DNA of 64,000 nucleotides from Clostridia bacterium (GCA_017466445.1 JAFTUC010000029.1:124001-188000), one strand, 5' to 3'. Positions 52,452 to 61,791 are shown, numbered from the stretch's first letter. Numbers and translations: made by a program. The notes: generated by a model from the sequence alone, not told the origin.

Positions 52452-53165
52452 TTAACCCTTTACGATAGTTCCGATCTCCTCTCCCTTGACCGCTCTTATG
52501 ATATTGTGCGGATCGTCGAGTCCGAAAAGAAGGATCGGGATATGGTTGTCCATTGAGAAGGAGGTCGCTGTGGTATCGATGACGGTGAGGTGCTTGCTGA
52601 GTATCTCCATATATTCGATAGAATCGAGTTTTTTCGCCTCGGGATCCTTTTTGGGATCGGCGGTATAAACGCCGTCGATATTCTTGGCAAAGAGCATGAT
52701 CTCGGCGCCGATCTCCGCCGCGCGGAGTGCCGCTGCGGTATCGGTCGAGAAGAAAGGACTTCCGATTCCGCATCCGAAGATAACGACTCTTCCCTTTTCG
52801 AGGTGAGAGACCGCCTTGTTTCTTATATAAGGCTCAGCGAACTGCTTCATTTCGATAGCGGTAAGCACTCTGGTCTCGACACCGAGCTGCTCAAGGACGT
52901 CCTGAAGAGCGAGAGAATTTATGGTAGTCGCGAGCATACCCATATGGTCGGCTCTGGTCTTGTCCATCTTGCCGCCCTGACGTCCGCGCCAGATATTTCC
53001 GCCGCCGACGACGATGCTCACCTGCACGCCCATATCGACGCATTCCTTTATGATCTTGCAAATCTCCTCGATCTTCTCGAAATTAAGGATCCCGCGCGGA
53101 GCATCGCTGAGAGCCTCGCCCGAAAGCTTAAGAAGTATGCGCTTGTATTTTATATCAGAGCCCAT
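52452..53165 (-). CDS. pyrH: Uridylate kinase
   Basis: 237 residues, an amino-acid-kinase fold enzyme that phosphorylates UMP. Motifs: [12 protein letters not shown] at the N-terminus, [10 protein letters not shown] for phosphate binding, [37 protein letters not shown], and [15 protein letters not shown]. It has its own promoter and is separated from tsf by 264 bases, whereas these genes are usually closer. Confidence 0.96.
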   Translation of the reverse strand: MGSDIKYKRILLKLSGEALSDAPRGILNFEKIEEICKIIKECVDMGVQVSIVVGGGNIWRGRQGGKMDKTRADHMGMLATTINSLALQDVLEQLGVETRVLTAIEMKQFAEPYIRNKAVSHLEKGRVVIFGCGIGSPFFSTDTAAALRAAEIGAEIMLFAKNIDGVYTADPKKDPEAKKLDSIEYMEILSKHLTVIDTTATSFSMDNHIPILLFGLDDPHNIIRAVKGEEIGTIVKG

Positions 53166-53207
53166 AGTGCCTCCACTATATTATAGTTTATATACATTAT
53201 TTTTTAT

Positions 53208-53236
53208 ATTTTACTATATTCCTCGCGTTTTGTAAA
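53208..53236 (-). promoter_or_regulatory. Sigma-A promoter for pyrH
   Basis: On the minus strand TTTACA (53236-53231) and TAAAAT (53213-53208), 17-base spacer. The rest of the gap up to 53379 is AT-rich and holds nothing else that I can support. Confidence 0.68.
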
Positions 53237-53379
53237 TAGCTTTTTTAGATTTTTACAAATAATATACAAATTTTTGTAGCGCGTAACTAACTTGTTGTTT
53301 TTACGTAGGTGCAATAAAAAGCTTGACATTACAATCACAGAGATATCAAGCACTGTCCAATAGTATGAATAATGCAAAA

Positions 53380-53410
53380 CACCTCGGCATCTTTCGATGC
53401 CGAGGTGATT
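53380..53410 (-). terminator. Terminator after tsf
   Basis: CACCTCGGCAT pairs exactly with ATGCCGAGGTG, loop 6 bases, followed on the minus strand by TTTT. Confidence 0.85.
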
Positions 53411-53429
53411 TTTATAAGCTGTCGGTCGA

Positions 53430-54362
53430 TTAACCCTTGACCATCTTTTCGATCTCTGCTGCGAAATCGTCTGCTCTCTTCTCGATGCCTTCGCCCTTTT
53501 CGAAGATATAGAACGCCTTAACGGTGATATCTGCACCAAGAGCCTTAGCGCAGGAAGCAACGTACTTGCCAACGCTCATGCCGTCATCCTTAACGAAGGG
53601 CTGCTCAAGGAGACATACCTTCTCAAAGAAGAGCTTACCGAGCTTACCTTCAACGATCTTTGCAAGAACTGCGTCCGGCTTGCTTGCAAGCTTGGGATCG
53701 TTCTTAGCAGCTGCAACCTGAATTGCAACCTCCTCGTCGATAGCGCTCTGGGGAACGTCAGCCTTTGCAACGTATGCGGGGGGATTTCCTGCTGCGATCT
53801 GGAGTGCAACGTCCTTAGCGCAAACTGCGAACTCGTCCTTAGCTGCGGTAGCATCGTCAGTATCGAATACTACGATAACACCGGTGTTACCTGCACCGTG
53901 AATGTAGGTGCTCATTATACCTTCGGTAAGAACGAAACGGCGGATGCTGATCTTCTCACCGATCATTGCGATCTTCTCAACGAGAGCGTCCGAAACCGAA
54001 ATGTCGCTTCCGTCGAACTTACAAGCGCCGAACGCCTCAAGGTCTGCGGGCTTGTTTGCAAGAAGAGTTCTGAGAAGTCCCTTAACGAACTCCTGGAAGG
54101 TTGCGTTCTTTGCAACGAAGTCGGTCTCTGCGTTTACCTCGATCATTGCGGCATTCTTGCCGTCTACCATGATATCTACTACGCCCTCTGCGGCGATTCT
54201 GCTTTCCTTCTTTGCCGCGGTAGCAAGTCCCTTCTCACGAAGGATCTTTACAGCCGCATCTACGTCGCCGTCAGCCTCTACGAGTGCCTTCTTGCAGTCC
54301 ATCATTCCAAGACCGGTCTTTGCACGGAGAGCCGCAACGTCTTTTGCTGTGATCTGTGCCAT
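53430..54362 (-). CDS. tsf: Translation elongation factor Ts
   Basis: 310 residues, a little longer than the usual 290. It recycles EF-Tu-GDP. The N-terminal domain is classic: ITAKDVAALRAKTGLGMMDCKKALVEADGDVDAAVKILREKG. The core has the TDFVAKNATF motif and the second subdomain ending in CLLEQPFVKDD. It is 33 bases behind rpsB and carries AGGAGG. Codon use is that of highly expressed genes. Confidence 0.97.
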   Translation of the reverse strand: MAQITAKDVAALRAKTGLGMMDCKKALVEADGDVDAAVKILREKGLATAAKKESRIAAEGVVDIMVDGKNAAMIEVNAETDFVAKNATFQEFVKGLLRTLLANKPADLEAFGACKFDGSDISVSDALVEKIAMIGEKISIRRFVLTEGIMSTYIHGAGNTGVIVVFDTDDATAAKDEFAVCAKDVALQIAAGNPPAYVAKADVPQSAIDEEVAIQVAAAKNDPKLASKPDAVLAKIVEGKLGKLFFEKVCLLEQPFVKDDGMSVGKYVASCAKALGADITVKAFYIFEKGEGIEKRADDFAAEIEKMVKG

Positions 54363-54395
54363 TTTTATTTCCTCCTAAAAAGTGATTTTATAAAA

Positions 54396-55142
54396 TTACT
54401 CAGCGTCTGCTGCCTCTTCGGTGGCTTCTGCCTCTACAGGCTCCTCTGCTACTGCGTCAACACCCTGTCTGCCCTCGATAACTGCATCTGCGATTACCGA
54501 AGCGATAAGCTTGATAGCGCGGATAGCGTCGTCGTTTCCGGGGATCATATAGTCTGCATCGTCGGGATCGCAGTTGGTATCAACGATAGCAACTACCGGA
54601 ATACCGAGCTTCTTGGACTCGAGAACTGCGTTCGCTTCCTTGTGGGGGTCAACGATGAATACTGCGGAAGGAAGGGTCTCCATATTCTTGATTCCGCCGT
54701 AGCACTTCTCAAGGTCTGCCTTCTCCTTAAGGAGCGAAGCAACTTCCTTCTTGGGAAGGAGATCGAAGGTGCCCTCTGCTTCCATCTTCTCAAGGCTGTT
54801 GAGACGTGCGATGGAGCGCTTGATGGTCTTGAAGTTGGTGAGCATACCGCCGGGCCAACGTACGTTTACGTAGTACATTCCGCAGCGCTGTGCTTCTTCT
54901 CTGATTGCATCTGCAGCCTGCTTCTTCGTTCCGACGAAGAGGATGTCGCCGCCTTCTACCGACATGTCGCGAACGAACATGTAAGCTTCCTCGAACTTCT
55001 TAACGGTCTTCTGAAGGTCGATGATGTAGATGCCGTTTCTCTCGGTAAAGATGTACTCTGCCATTTTGGGGTTCCATCTTCTGGTGTGATGTCCGAAATG
55101 GACGCCTGCTTCAAGCAGCTGTTTGATTGTGATAACTGACAT
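54396..55142 (-). CDS. rpsB: 30S ribosomal protein S2
   Basis: 248 residues from the ATG at 55142 (AAAGGAGG upstream); the frame is open further back only over the leader. Motifs: [57 protein letters not shown], and [27 protein letters not shown]. An acidic Glu/Ala-rich tail extends the C-terminus. It heads the rpsB-tsf operon behind a 109-base structured leader. Confidence 0.97.
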   Translation of the reverse strand: MSVITIKQLLEAGVHFGHHTRRWNPKMAEYIFTERNGIYIIDLQKTVKKFEEAYMFVRDMSVEGGDILFVGTKKQAADAIREEAQRCGMYYVNVRWPGGMLTNFKTIKRSIARLNSLEKMEAEGTFDLLPKKEVASLLKEKADLEKCYGGIKNMETLPSAVFIVDPHKEANAVLESKKLGIPVVAIVDTNCDPDDADYMIPGNDDAIRAIKLIASVIADAVIEGRQGVDAVAEEPVEAEATEEAADAE

Positions 55143-55171
55143 TTTTAATGTCCTCCTTTGATTTTTTCCAC

Positions 55172-55220
55172 CATTTCGCGCATTTCTTCCGAATTTTCGG
55201 AGCATCAAAGGTGCGAAATG
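55172..55220 (-). promoter_or_regulatory. Structured leader of rpsB, possible S2 autoregulation site
   Basis: In the leader RNA CATTTCGC (55220-55213) pairs with GCGAAATG (55179-55172), enclosing an inner stem TCCGAA-AA-TTCGGA. The structure ends about 30 bases before the ATG. Ribosomal protein leaders often bind their own product; here this is inferred only. Confidence 0.5.
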
Positions 55221-55250
55221 TGTGTCTTGCGCTATCACGGCGCAGGGTGT

Positions 55251-55280
55251 ATTATATCATAATAGGTACACTGATTTCAA
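55251..55280 (-). promoter_or_regulatory. Sigma-A promoter for rpsB-tsf
   Basis: On the minus strand TTGAAA (55280-55275) and TATAAT (55256-55251), 18-base spacer. Confidence 0.75.
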
Positions 55281-55317
55281 TACTTTTTCCAAAATTCACA
55301 AAAAATTAACACTTGTA

Positions 55318-56145
55318 TCAACTTGCATCGATCGAAGCTATGTAGCTTTTCGGTGGCATTCCCATTTTTTTACGAAAGACCCTTGAAAAATACTGTGGGT
55401 CGGAGAATCCGCACCTAAAGGCTATATCACCGACGCTCCTGCTCCCTTGGCTCATCATTGTGCAGGCATTTTGCACACGCACGGTGCTCAGATATTCGAC
55501 TATACCGACGTTCATTTTTTTCTTGAAGACGTACGACATATATTTTCTGTTGTATTTAAGCTCCTTTTCGAGAAACTCAAGAGAAAAATCCACCCTCGAG
55601 AAATTATCGTCGATGCATTTTTTTATAAGCGCCACCGCATCGCTTTCCCTGAATTTCTTTTTATTCGACAGTGCCGCATTTTTTTCCGAAATAAAAGCAA
55701 AAGCGTAAAGAAGTGCGCTTTCGCTTGCAAGTCCGGAAAATTCGGAACCGACAGCAAGGCATTTTTTCCACATTTCACAGATCATGTCGCATCCGTGAAA
55801 TACGTAGCCGGGCGAGTACGAGCCTATATTATCCATAAGCATTGCCGCTCGCTGACCTATATAACTCACGTAAGAATAAGAAAGATCCTCCACGGTCTCT
55901 ATCGCAAAATATGTAGCAGGAGATATAAAAAAGACGTCCCCCACACAGATATCGCAGGTCTTTCCCATAACGTGGAGTCTTCCCCTCCCATTAAAAACGC
56001 AAAATGCCTTATAGAGCGCCTCTGCACGAAGCCCGCTATATATCTGGACGTTATTTTCCAGAACGAAATTCACTGTATGAAACGCGCTGTGGTCTGCCGT
56101 ATACGGCACGAAATGGCATATATTTTTTTCCATACGGTATATCAC
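55318..56145 (-). CDS. AraC-family transcriptional regulator
   Basis: 275 residues from a GTG at 56145; an ATG four codons later (56133) is an alternative, since AAAGGA lies 2-3 bases before the GTG and about 15 before the ATG. The N-terminal cupin-like domain (GRGRLHVMGKTCDICVGDVFFISP) is followed by two complete helix-turn-helix units: SLEFLEKELKYNRKYMSYVFKKKM and SVGDIAFRCGFSDPQYFSRVFRKKMGMPP. It is divergent from a Gfo/Idh oxidoreductase gene and probably regulates it. Confidence 0.88.
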   Translation of the reverse strand: MIYRMEKNICHFVPYTADHSAFHTVNFVLENNVQIYSGLRAEALYKAFCVFNGRGRLHVMGKTCDICVGDVFFISPATYFAIETVEDLSYSYVSYIGQRAAMLMDNIGSYSPGYVFHGCDMICEMWKKCLAVGSEFSGLASESALLYAFAFISEKNAALSNKKKFRESDAVALIKKCIDDNFSRVDFSLEFLEKELKYNRKYMSYVFKKKMNVGIVEYLSTVRVQNACTMMSQGSRSVGDIAFRCGFSDPQYFSRVFRKKMGMPPKSYIASIDAS

Positions 56146-56158
56146 ATCCTTTCATCGT

Positions 56159-56187
56159 ATTATAGCGCAGTCGAAGGGCGTTTTCAA
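56159..56187 (-). promoter_or_regulatory. Sigma-A promoter for the araC gene
   Basis: On the minus strand TTGAAA (56187-56182) and TATAAT (56164-56159), 17-base spacer; the transcript would start only a few bases before the ribosome site. Confidence 0.75.
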
Positions 56188-56229
56188 TAGTTTTATAACT
56201 TTTTTCCCTTTATGCATAGAATTTATCCA

Positions 56230-56258
56230 TTGCAGTATCAAAAAGCATCTGATATACT
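56230..56258 (+). promoter_or_regulatory. Sigma-A promoter for the Gfo/Idh gene
   Basis: TTGCAG (56230-56235) and TATACT (56253-56258), 17-base spacer; the gene starts 29 bases later. Confidence 0.68.
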
Positions 56259-56287
56259 TAAAAAAAAGCCGAAAGGAACTTTATATT

Positions 56288-57550
56288 ATGGAACACAAAG
56301 CAAGTAAAAAGATAAGAGTCGGTGTCATCGGCGGTCGTCGCGGACACAGTATGATGAAGTATTGTCAGGTTGCAGACAACGCCGAGCTCGTAGCGATCTG
56401 TGATTTCCGAGACGACGTGCTGGATGAAATGCGTAATGAATTCAAGGATCACGACATAGCATTTTTCAAGGATTACGATGAATTTTTGACTTATGATATG
56501 GATGCCGTAGTACTTGCGAACTACGCAAACGAGCACGCGCCCTTCGCCATCAAGGCGATGAAGTCGGGTAAGCACGTATTCTCCGAGGTTCTTCCCGTGC
56601 AGACCATGAAGGAAGCGGTAGAGCTTATCGAGACGGTCGAGCAAACGGGGCTTGTATATGCATACGGAGAAAATTACTGCTATATGGCCGCTCCCTACGA
56701 GATGAGAAAGCTTTACAAGGAGGGCAAGATCGGTGAGCTCGAATACGCAGAGGGCGAATACGTACACAACTGCGAGCCCATATGGCCCGAGATAACCTAC
56801 GGTGAAGAGGATCACTGGAGAAACAACATGTACGCTACCTTCTACTGCACACACTCTCTCGGACCTATCATCCACATTTCTTCTCTGCGACCCGTATCGG
56901 TCACGGGATTTGTCGGACAGAAGAACGAGAGAAATCTCCGCTGCGGCTCCAAAGCAGATCTCTTCGGGATCGAAATGGTAACGCTTGAGAACGGCGCTAT
57001 CGTAAAGAGTATCCACGGCGGACTTTACAAAAACTCCATTTGGTACACTGTATACGGCTCCAAGGGACGCATGGAATGCGGACGCGAGGATGCACGTGAC
57101 GGTCACATCGACAAGATATACGTAAATTCCGACGATTACTCGGGCGCTTACGGAAGTGAAAAATACGAGGCGTACCAGCCCGATCAGGCAAGCTCCGAGA
57201 ACACCGCCAAATTCGGACACGGTGGTTCGGATTTCTACTCGATGTACAATTTCATTGAGAAGATACTCGGAAACGAGAACGCAGACACCATCGACGTATA
57301 CGAGGCGCTCGATATGTTCCTTCCCGGAATGTTTGCTTACCGCTCCGCTCTTAACGGCGGAAAGCCTATGGCTATACCGAATCTCCGTGACAAGGTAGTT
57401 CGGGAGATCTGGAGAAATGACACCGCTTGCACCGATCCCAAAGTAGCGGGCGACATGCTCCTTCCCACCTCGGTCTCAGGAACTCCCGACATTGATCCTG
57501 CAGTCTATGCGCACATCAAAAGCATTTGGGACACGAAGAAAAACAAATAA
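56288..57550 (+). CDS. Gfo/Idh/MocA-family oxidoreductase
   Basis: 420 residues. Rossmann start IRVGVIGGRRGHSMMKYCQ; GGRRG replaces the standard GxGxxG. The EKP position reads SEVLPVQTMKEAVELIE, so the conserved Lys-Pro is not kept. C-terminal domain includes YGEENYCYM-like YAYGENYCYMAAPYEMRKLYKEG and GEEDHWRNNMYATFYCTHSLGPI. It is likely a sugar or glycoside oxidoreductase using NAD(H). Ribosome site CGAAAGGA. It is controlled together with the divergent AraC gene and ends in a terminator. Confidence 0.83.
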   Translation: MEHKASKKIRVGVIGGRRGHSMMKYCQVADNAELVAICDFRDDVLDEMRNEFKDHDIAFFKDYDEFLTYDMDAVVLANYANEHAPFAIKAMKSGKHVFSEVLPVQTMKEAVELIETVEQTGLVYAYGENYCYMAAPYEMRKLYKEGKIGELEYAEGEYVHNCEPIWPEITYGEEDHWRNNMYATFYCTHSLGPIIHISSLRPVSVTGFVGQKNERNLRCGSKADLFGIEMVTLENGAIVKSIHGGLYKNSIWYTVYGSKGRMECGREDARDGHIDKIYVNSDDYSGAYGSEKYEAYQPDQASSENTAKFGHGGSDFYSMYNFIEKILGNENADTIDVYEALDMFLPGMFAYRSALNGGKPMAIPNLRDKVVREIWRNDTACTDPKVAGDMLLPTSVSGTPDIDPAVYAHIKSIWDTKKNK

Positions 57551-57560
57551 TCAAAAAAAC

Positions 57561-57592
57561 ATCCGCCGCGGAATTATGCGGCGGATATTTTT
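57561..57592. terminator. Bidirectional terminator
   Basis: ATCCGCCGC pairs exactly with GCGGCGGAT, loop 8 bases, then ATTTTT. Separates the Gfo/Idh gene from the convergent cinA-like gene. Confidence 0.87.
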
Positions 57593-58073
57593 ACAGCATT
57601 TCAAGAAGCATATCGATCGCCTTTGCGACGCTCTGATCTCTTACCCCATTGCGGTCGCCCAAAAAAAGGCAGCGCTCGACCCTCACGTTTCCGTGAAGAG
57701 ACACCGATATATACACCGTACCTACCGGCTTTTCGGGTGTTCCCCCCGACGGACCTGCGATGCCCGTTATAGCGGCTCCGCAGTCGGAGGAAAACATTCT
57801 GCACACCCCGAGGACCATCTGTCTCGCACACTCCTCGGATACCGCTCCGACTGTCGCGAGTACATTTTCGTCCACTCCGAGCTTTTGATTTTTCACCTCG
57901 TTAGCATAAGAAACGATACTTCCGTCAAACACGCCCGAGGCACCCGAGACCGACGTAAGAGTCGCTCCGAGAAGTCCTCCGGTGCAGGATTCGGCAAAGG
58001 AAACCTTGAGTCCTCTTTTTGAAAGTATTTCCACAAGTCTTTCGGCTTTTTTTACGTTTTCAGAGCAGATCAT
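57591..58073 (-). CDS. CinA-family nicotinamide-nucleotide amidase (PncC domain)
   Basis: 160 residues from the ATG at 58073. Only the C-terminal amidase domain of CinA is present: FAESCTGGLLGATLTSVSGASGVFDGSIVSYANEVK, AVSEECARQM, and AAITGIAGPSGGTPEKPVGTVYIS. It deamidates NMN to nicotinate mononucleotide for NAD salvage. Its ATG overlaps the stop of the copper-chaperone-like gene (ATGA), an unexpected coupling for an NAD-salvage enzyme. Confidence 0.9.
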   Translation of the reverse strand: MICSENVKKAERLVEILSKRGLKVSFAESCTGGLLGATLTSVSGASGVFDGSIVSYANEVKNQKLGVDENVLATVGAVSEECARQMVLGVCRMFSSDCGAAITGIAGPSGGTPEKPVGTVYISVSLHGNVRVERCLFLGDRNGVRDQSVAKAIDMLLEML

Positions 58074-58297
58074 TTTATGCAAGTAACGGTAAATCCGATC
58101 TCCTCGACAGCTTTTTTGAGATCCTCATCCGAGTATTCCTTCTTCATAGCGACCTTCACAATCTTGCTTTCGAGATCCGCCTTTGCCGACACTCCCGAAA
58201 GAGCGGAGAGCGCCTTTTCAACTCTTGCGCTGCAGTGCGCACATTTCATTCCCTCAACAGTAAGTGTTTTTTCGATCTTTTTTCCGAAAAGTCCCAT
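58070..58297 (-). CDS. copZ: Heavy-metal-associated protein (CopZ-like chaperone)
   Basis: 75 residues from the ATG at 58297 (AAGGAGA upstream). One HMA domain with the CxxC metal site in GMKCAHCSARVEKALSAL. The short lead MGLFGKKIEK is an addition. It likely hands Cu(I) to the P-type ATPase encoded just upstream on the same strand. The gap to copA is 19 bases. Confidence 0.85.
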   Translation of the reverse strand: MGLFGKKIEKTLTVEGMKCAHCSARVEKALSALSGVSAKADLESKIVKVAMKKEYSDEDLKKAVEEIGFTVTCIK

Positions 58298-58316
58298 TTT
58301 ATTTCTCCTTATAAAT

Positions 58317-60536
58317 TTATTTTCTGTAAAGTCTGAGTGCATTGAGCACCACGAAAATTGAGCTGAAGCTCATTGCCGCCGATGCGAGCATCGGTGAAAG
58401 AGTTATTCCAAACGCGGGATAGAGCGCGCCGGCAGCTATCGGTATACAGACCGCGTTATAGAAAAACGCCCAGAACAGGTTTTCCTTTATGTTCACCAGA
58501 ACGCTTCTTGAATATTTCAGCGCGCGAGAGATATCCGAAAGATCGTTTTTGACGAGGACCACGTCAGCCGAATCTATCGCGATATCGCTTCCCGCTCCGA
58601 CCGCCATTCCGACATCTGCGGCGCTGAGTGCGGGAGCGTCGTTGATCCCATCTCCGACCATCACGACCGTTTTGCCTTCCTTTTTAAGATCGGCAACCGC
58701 TTTTCCCTTTTCGTCGGGAAGAACGTCGGATATTACCGAATTTATTCCGAGCTTTTCGGCGGTAACGCCCGCACTCAGGGAGTTATCTCCCGTGAGCATC
58801 ACAGTATCCACGCCGAGCTCAGAGAGCGCCCTGAGCGCCTCGGGCGCTCCGTCGGCTATCTCATCCGATGCCGCCATAATTCCGATGACCTCATCCTCAG
58901 ATGCAAAGAACATAATAGTTTTTCCCTTCTCTGACAGAGGCTCAAGCTTACTTGAATACTCGGATATATCGATCCCAAGCTCGCTCATATACGCCGCATT
59001 TCCCGCAAAGCAGGGTGTTTTCTCTATTATCGCCCTGACTCCTCTTCCGGGAATAGCAGAGAAATCCGAGCTGTCGAGCAGAGCTGCCCGCTCTTCGTTT
59101 GCATATGAGCATATAGCCTTGGCAAGCGGATGCTCACTGTTTTTTTCAAGGGTAAGCGCGACCGAGAGAAGTCTGTCGCGGTCAGTGCTCAGAACGACAA
59201 CGTCGGTAACGCTCGGGCGTCCCTTGGTAAGAGTACCCGTTTTATCGAAAACCACGGTATCGGTTTTATGAAGAGTTTCAAGTGCTTCGGCCGATTTTAC
59301 AAGGATGCCCTCGCTCGCGCATTTTCCGACCGCCACGGTTATTGCCACGGGAGTGGCAAGTCCGAGCGCGCACGGACAGGATATAACGAGCACCGATATT
59401 GCTCTTGCAAGCGCGAAATCAAAGGGCATCTGACAGATGAGCCAGACAAGCAGCGTGATCACCGATATTGCCGCAACTATCGGAATAAACACGGCAGAGA
59501 CCTTATCGGCAAGTCTTGCAACGGGTGCCTTTGACGCGCTCGTGTTTTCGACTATTTCGATGATCCTTGCAAGCACCGTATCATTTCCGACACGAAGAGC
59601 ACGCATTTTGAATGCGCCCGTAAGATTGACGCTTGCGGTCATGACCTCGTCACCGACCGTTTTAAGTCTCGGCACGCTCTCGCCCGTGAGAGCCGCCTCG
59701 TTTATCTCGGAGCTTCCTTCGATAACTACCCCGTCAACGGGCACCGACGTACCCGGTCTTATAAGCACCGTATCACCGAGCACTATCTCGGAGGACAAAA
59801 TATCGATCTCCCTTCCGTCTCTTATTACGGTCGAGATCTCGGGAGAAAGTCTCGAAAGCTTTGCTATAGCGCTTCCCGTTTTGGTCTTTGCCCTTTCTTC
59901 AAGCGCCTTACCGACCGTAACGAGGGTAAGTATCATAGCCGCCGAATCGAAATAAAGTCCGTGAGAATATTTCGCAACTGTCGTTGGATCCTTCCCGAAT
60001 ATTCCGACGGCGAGCATTACGCTTGCGAATATTCCGTAAAGGAAGGATGCGCAGGAGCCGAGCGCCACGAGCGAATCCATATTCGGATGGAGCTTAAAAA
60101 GCGCTCTGAAGCCCGCTACGAAAAATTTGCAGTTTATTATCGCCACAGCGAGCGCGAGAAGAAGCTGAACTGCCGCAGATACGAGCGGGTACTCCTTAAA
60201 AAGCGGCAGTGACGGCAGTCCGATCATCTCTCCCATCGATATATACATAAGAGGAAGCAGGATGACAGACGAGGATATGAGTCTCGTCTTTACCGAAAGA
60301 TACGCACTCTTTTCCTCGATTTTTTCTCCGTAAAGGGATGCTCTGTAGCCCGCTTTGTTTACAGTCTGTATTATCTTTTTCGAGGTGATCCTGTTTTCAT
60401 CAAAATCGCAGATCATGCTTTTGCCGAGAAGACTGACCTCGACAGATCCGACTCCGTCGAGAGCCCTTACGGCAGTCTCTACCGCAGACGAGCAGTTAAC
60501 GCAGCTCATTCCCTCGACGGTAAATTTCTGTTTCAA
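58317..60536 (-). CDS. copA: Copper-translocating P-type ATPase CopA
   Basis: 739 residues if begun at a TTG (60536) lying 8 bases after AGGGGGA; a GTG at 60563 would add nine residues. One N-terminal HMA domain (GMSCVNCSSAVE). Eight membrane segments, with CPCALGLATP in the sixth, the phosphorylation site DKTGTLTKG, the actuator LTGES, and the hinge GDGINDAPALSAADVGMA. CPC marks Cu(I) export. A CopZ-like gene follows. No CsoR or CopY regulator was seen nearby. Confidence 0.94.
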   Translation of the reverse strand: MKQKFTVEGMSCVNCSSAVETAVRALDGVGSVEVSLLGKSMICDFDENRITSKKIIQTVNKAGYRASLYGEKIEEKSAYLSVKTRLISSSVILLPLMYISMGEMIGLPSLPLFKEYPLVSAAVQLLLALAVAIINCKFFVAGFRALFKLHPNMDSLVALGSCASFLYGIFASVMLAVGIFGKDPTTVAKYSHGLYFDSAAMILTLVTVGKALEERAKTKTGSAIAKLSRLSPEISTVIRDGREIDILSSEIVLGDTVLIRPGTSVPVDGVVIEGSSEINEAALTGESVPRLKTVGDEVMTASVNLTGAFKMRALRVGNDTVLARIIEIVENTSASKAPVARLADKVSAVFIPIVAAISVITLLVWLICQMPFDFALARAISVLVISCPCALGLATPVAITVAVGKCASEGILVKSAEALETLHKTDTVVFDKTGTLTKGRPSVTDVVVLSTDRDRLLSVALTLEKNSEHPLAKAICSYANEERAALLDSSDFSAIPGRGVRAIIEKTPCFAGNAAYMSELGIDISEYSSKLEPLSEKGKTIMFFASEDEVIGIMAASDEIADGAPEALRALSELGVDTVMLTGDNSLSAGVTAEKLGINSVISDVLPDEKGKAVADLKKEGKTVVMVGDGINDAPALSAADVGMAVGAGSDIAIDSADVVLVKNDLSDISRALKYSRSVLVNIKENLFWAFFYNAVCIPIAAGALYPAFGITLSPMLASAAMSFSSIFVVLNALRLYRK

Positions 60537-60585
60537 GTATAATTCCCCCTGATCTATCGCCACAGCGATCTTATATTAACGAAAC

Positions 60586-60615
60586 AAAGACCCGGGCAGA
60601 GCCCGGATCTTTTTG
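60586..60615. terminator. Hairpin terminator
   Basis: AGACCCGGGC pairs with GCCCGGATCT around AGA, one mismatch, then TTTT on the plus strand. Sits between the NERD-like gene and copA. Confidence 0.68.
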
Positions 60616-60623
60616 ATTACGCC

Positions 60624-61367
60624 TTAATTGTCATAAGGATCCGAATCAACCGAATAAACGTCGTCGATCTCGGGCTCGATCTCGCCGTTGCGCTTTTCAC
60701 GCGAGCTGCTCGATCCCATAAAAAGCTTTCTGCAATAAGAATTGTTCTGCATTATGAGATTTTGAAGACGCTTTGCCTCCTCGGCGGTGATCTTCTGCTT
60801 TTTGGAAAGCTTTCTTATGCAGGGAACGACCTCGTCGCAGGCGAGTATGCCGTCGCCGTAAGCCTCATCGTATTCAACGTCATCGTTTGAAAGAAGAACG
60901 AGATTGTATATCGGGCATGATATTCCGTTACGCTTTGCGATAGTTGCGCAGGCATTGACGTAATACATTCCGCGTTCGAGAAGATTCGGCACTCTCGTCA
61001 CTCCGTTTTCGTCACGGAGCGTCCATATGCCGTTTTTGGGAGTCTCGAAGGAGCCCTCTCTGTCATCGACAGACAGCACGATGATACCGCCCTGGCAGAC
61101 GACTATAACGTCGGCGCTCGGCTTTGCGTCGGTATCCGAGCGAAGCATACACGGTCCCTCTATGACACTGCCCTTTTTAAGGTAGACCGACAAAAGCTCG
61201 GAGGCGAAGTGCGCGTCCCTGCGTGAGGACGCATTCAGTGCCGAGACTTTTGAATATCTGATTATTTCGGGAATAAGATAGAAAAGTATCGCTACGGCGC
61301 AAACGGCAAAAAATACAAGAAATACCGTTGCCACCGGTCCGAAGCTCGCGCTCAGTAAAACGGGCAT
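60624..61367 (-). CDS. Membrane-anchored NERD-like protein
   Basis: 247 residues from the ATG at 61367 (GGAGGA upstream). One membrane helix near the N-terminus (about 10-36), then a globular part that resembles the nuclease-related NERD domain: VIEGPCMLRSDTDAKPSADVIVVCQGGIIVLSVDDREGSFETPKNGIWTL. The acidic-and-Lys pair of active NERD proteins is not clear (VIVLSVDD in place of V.E.K), so it may be inactive. An acidic tail follows. It is on the same strand as, and 142 bases downstream of, the ACP gene. Function unknown. Confidence 0.6.
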   Translation of the reverse strand: MPVLLSASFGPVATVFLVFFAVCAVAILFYLIPEIIRYSKVSALNASSRRDAHFASELLSVYLKKGSVIEGPCMLRSDTDAKPSADVIVVCQGGIIVLSVDDREGSFETPKNGIWTLRDENGVTRVPNLLERGMYYVNACATIAKRNGISCPIYNLVLLSNDDVEYDEAYGDGILACDEVVPCIRKLSKKQKITAEEAKRLQNLIMQNNSYCRKLFMGSSSSREKRNGEIEPEIDDVYSVDSDPYDN

Positions 61368-61509
61368 TTTGCGTTCCTCCTTAAATATCGGCAAATATAT
61401 CTCTTCCCAAATCGGGAAGGGCTCTCAGGACTTACGTCCTGTGATTTTCGGTCTTACCGCGCGACCGACTGCGGATTTTGCCGCGGTCGGCCGACGCTTT
61501 TTTGATAAA

Positions 61510-61752
61510 TTACTTGCCCTCGGTGGTCTCGGCAAGATAGTTTACTACGTCCTCGACGGTAATAAACTTATGGATATCGTCATCCTCGATAGTGATGTCG
61601 AATTCCTCCTCGCAGAGGCAGATAAGATCGGCAAGCTCAAGAGAGCTGATACCAAGATCGTTGATGAGCTCTGCGCCCGGTACGATCTCAGACTCGTCTA
61701 CGTGAAGATTCTCCACGAGTATAGCTTTTACCTTGTCAAAAAGTTCGTTCAT
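61510..61752 (-). CDS. Acyl carrier protein
   Basis: 80 residues, acidic, four-helix ACP. The phosphopantetheine serine lies in NDLGISSLELADLI; the common DSL reads SSL here, so this is not the fatty-acid-synthase type. It starts FDKVKAILVENLHVDESEI. It directly follows an acyl-activating enzyme (39-base gap), so it is probably the carrier that this enzyme loads. Ribosome site AAGGAGA. Confidence 0.9.
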   Translation of the reverse strand: MNELFDKVKAILVENLHVDESEIVPGAELINDLGISSLELADLICLCEEEFDITIEDDDIHKFITVEDVVNYLAETTEGK

Positions 61753-61791
61753 ACTGTTTCTCCTTGAATTTTATATGATATAAATAAAAAT

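Noticed and set aside
53204..53326. 41-codon minus-strand frame in the tsf-pyrH gap
   Set aside because: No ribosome site; it overlaps the pyrH promoter and has no recognisable pattern.
53898..55139. 413-codon frame antisense to tsf and rpsB
   Set aside because: It spans two certain genes and their gap; Cys/Leu-rich shadow translation.
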